Assembly: GCA_017938785.1 (NCBI GenBank)
Contig: JAGBAU010000174.1
Coordinates: 1-5,148, forward strand
Source of the DNA: Clostridia bacterium
GTDB lineage: Bacteria; Bacillota_A; Clostridia; Christensenellales; Aristaeellaceae
Reading direction: 5' to 3'
DNA length: 5,148 nucleotides
Shown here one piece after another: positions 5,124-5,148 of the stretch. Made by a program: the position numbers and the translations under genes. The notes below the pieces were generated by a model, which ran no database searches, was not told the DNA's origin, and saw only the letters and a list, made by a program, of their open reading frames with translations. Position 1 is the stretch's first letter. Every line of letters starts with the position of its first letter.

Positions 5124-5148
5124 GATTCACTACCGTACCGGTCATCGC

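Noticed and set aside
5098..5148. Possible 3' end of an upstream minus-strand gene overlapping the sigma-factor start (open until TGA at 5100-5098)
   Set aside because: Only 16 codons are visible and another frame has stops just upstream of the sigma start, so the sequence shown cannot tell which frame, if any, is coding.

Overview
The window looks like chromosome from a Gram-positive gut anaerobe of the Clostridia, most likely a Faecalibacterium/Gemmiger-type member of the Oscillospiraceae/Ruminococcaceae. The basis is indirect: GC-rich coding sequence between AT-rich gaps, strong GGAGG-type ribosome sites about 7 nt from each start on the plus strand, near-absence of TTA/CTA/TCA codons, and the gene types present. 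No rRNA, tRNA, CRISPR array, insertion sequence or transposase is visible.

Layout from left to right. Bases 1-183 (minus) hold the first 61 codons of an AAA-type ATP-binding protein (Walker A GVRQVGKT), with its own sigma-A-like promoter at 239-267. Bases 375-1193 (minus) encode an AraC/XylS-family regulator with an N-terminal cupin and C-terminal double HTH; a minus-strand intrinsic terminator follows it at 257-302. Between this regulator and the next gene lies a compact divergent control region (1194-1311) with two opposed -10 elements inside one palindrome and TCAAAA heptad repeats. From 1312 to 4303 three tightly packed plus-strand genes form an apparent operon: a TIM-barrel sugar (phosphate) isomerase/epimerase, a Gfo/Idh/MocA NAD(P)-dependent oxidoreductase, and an Eis-type GNAT acetyltransferase with a C-terminal SCP2-like domain. 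A 13-bp perfect hairpin at 4385-4423 separates this operon from a convergent minus-strand sigma-70-family sigma factor (4500-5123).

How the genes may work together (inference): the AraC-type protein probably senses a small molecule, perhaps a sugar or glycoside, and activates the divergent operon from a promoter that has an extended -10 but no good -35. The oxidoreductase and the metal-dependent TIM barrel form a pair often seen in polyol/inositol metabolism and in pathways that oxidise a sugar to a 3-keto intermediate before isomerising or eliminating it. The acetyltransferase suggests that an amine-bearing compound (amino sugar, aminocyclitol, polyamine or antibiotic) may be involved. No transporter or glycosidase lies inside the window, so the substrate cannot be named. 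The sigma factor is on the opposite strand and probably belongs to a separate unit.

I do not see a clearly new system. The most interesting points are the symmetric divergent promoter, the unusual three-gene combination, and the terminator whose U-tract doubles as the -35 box of the next gene.
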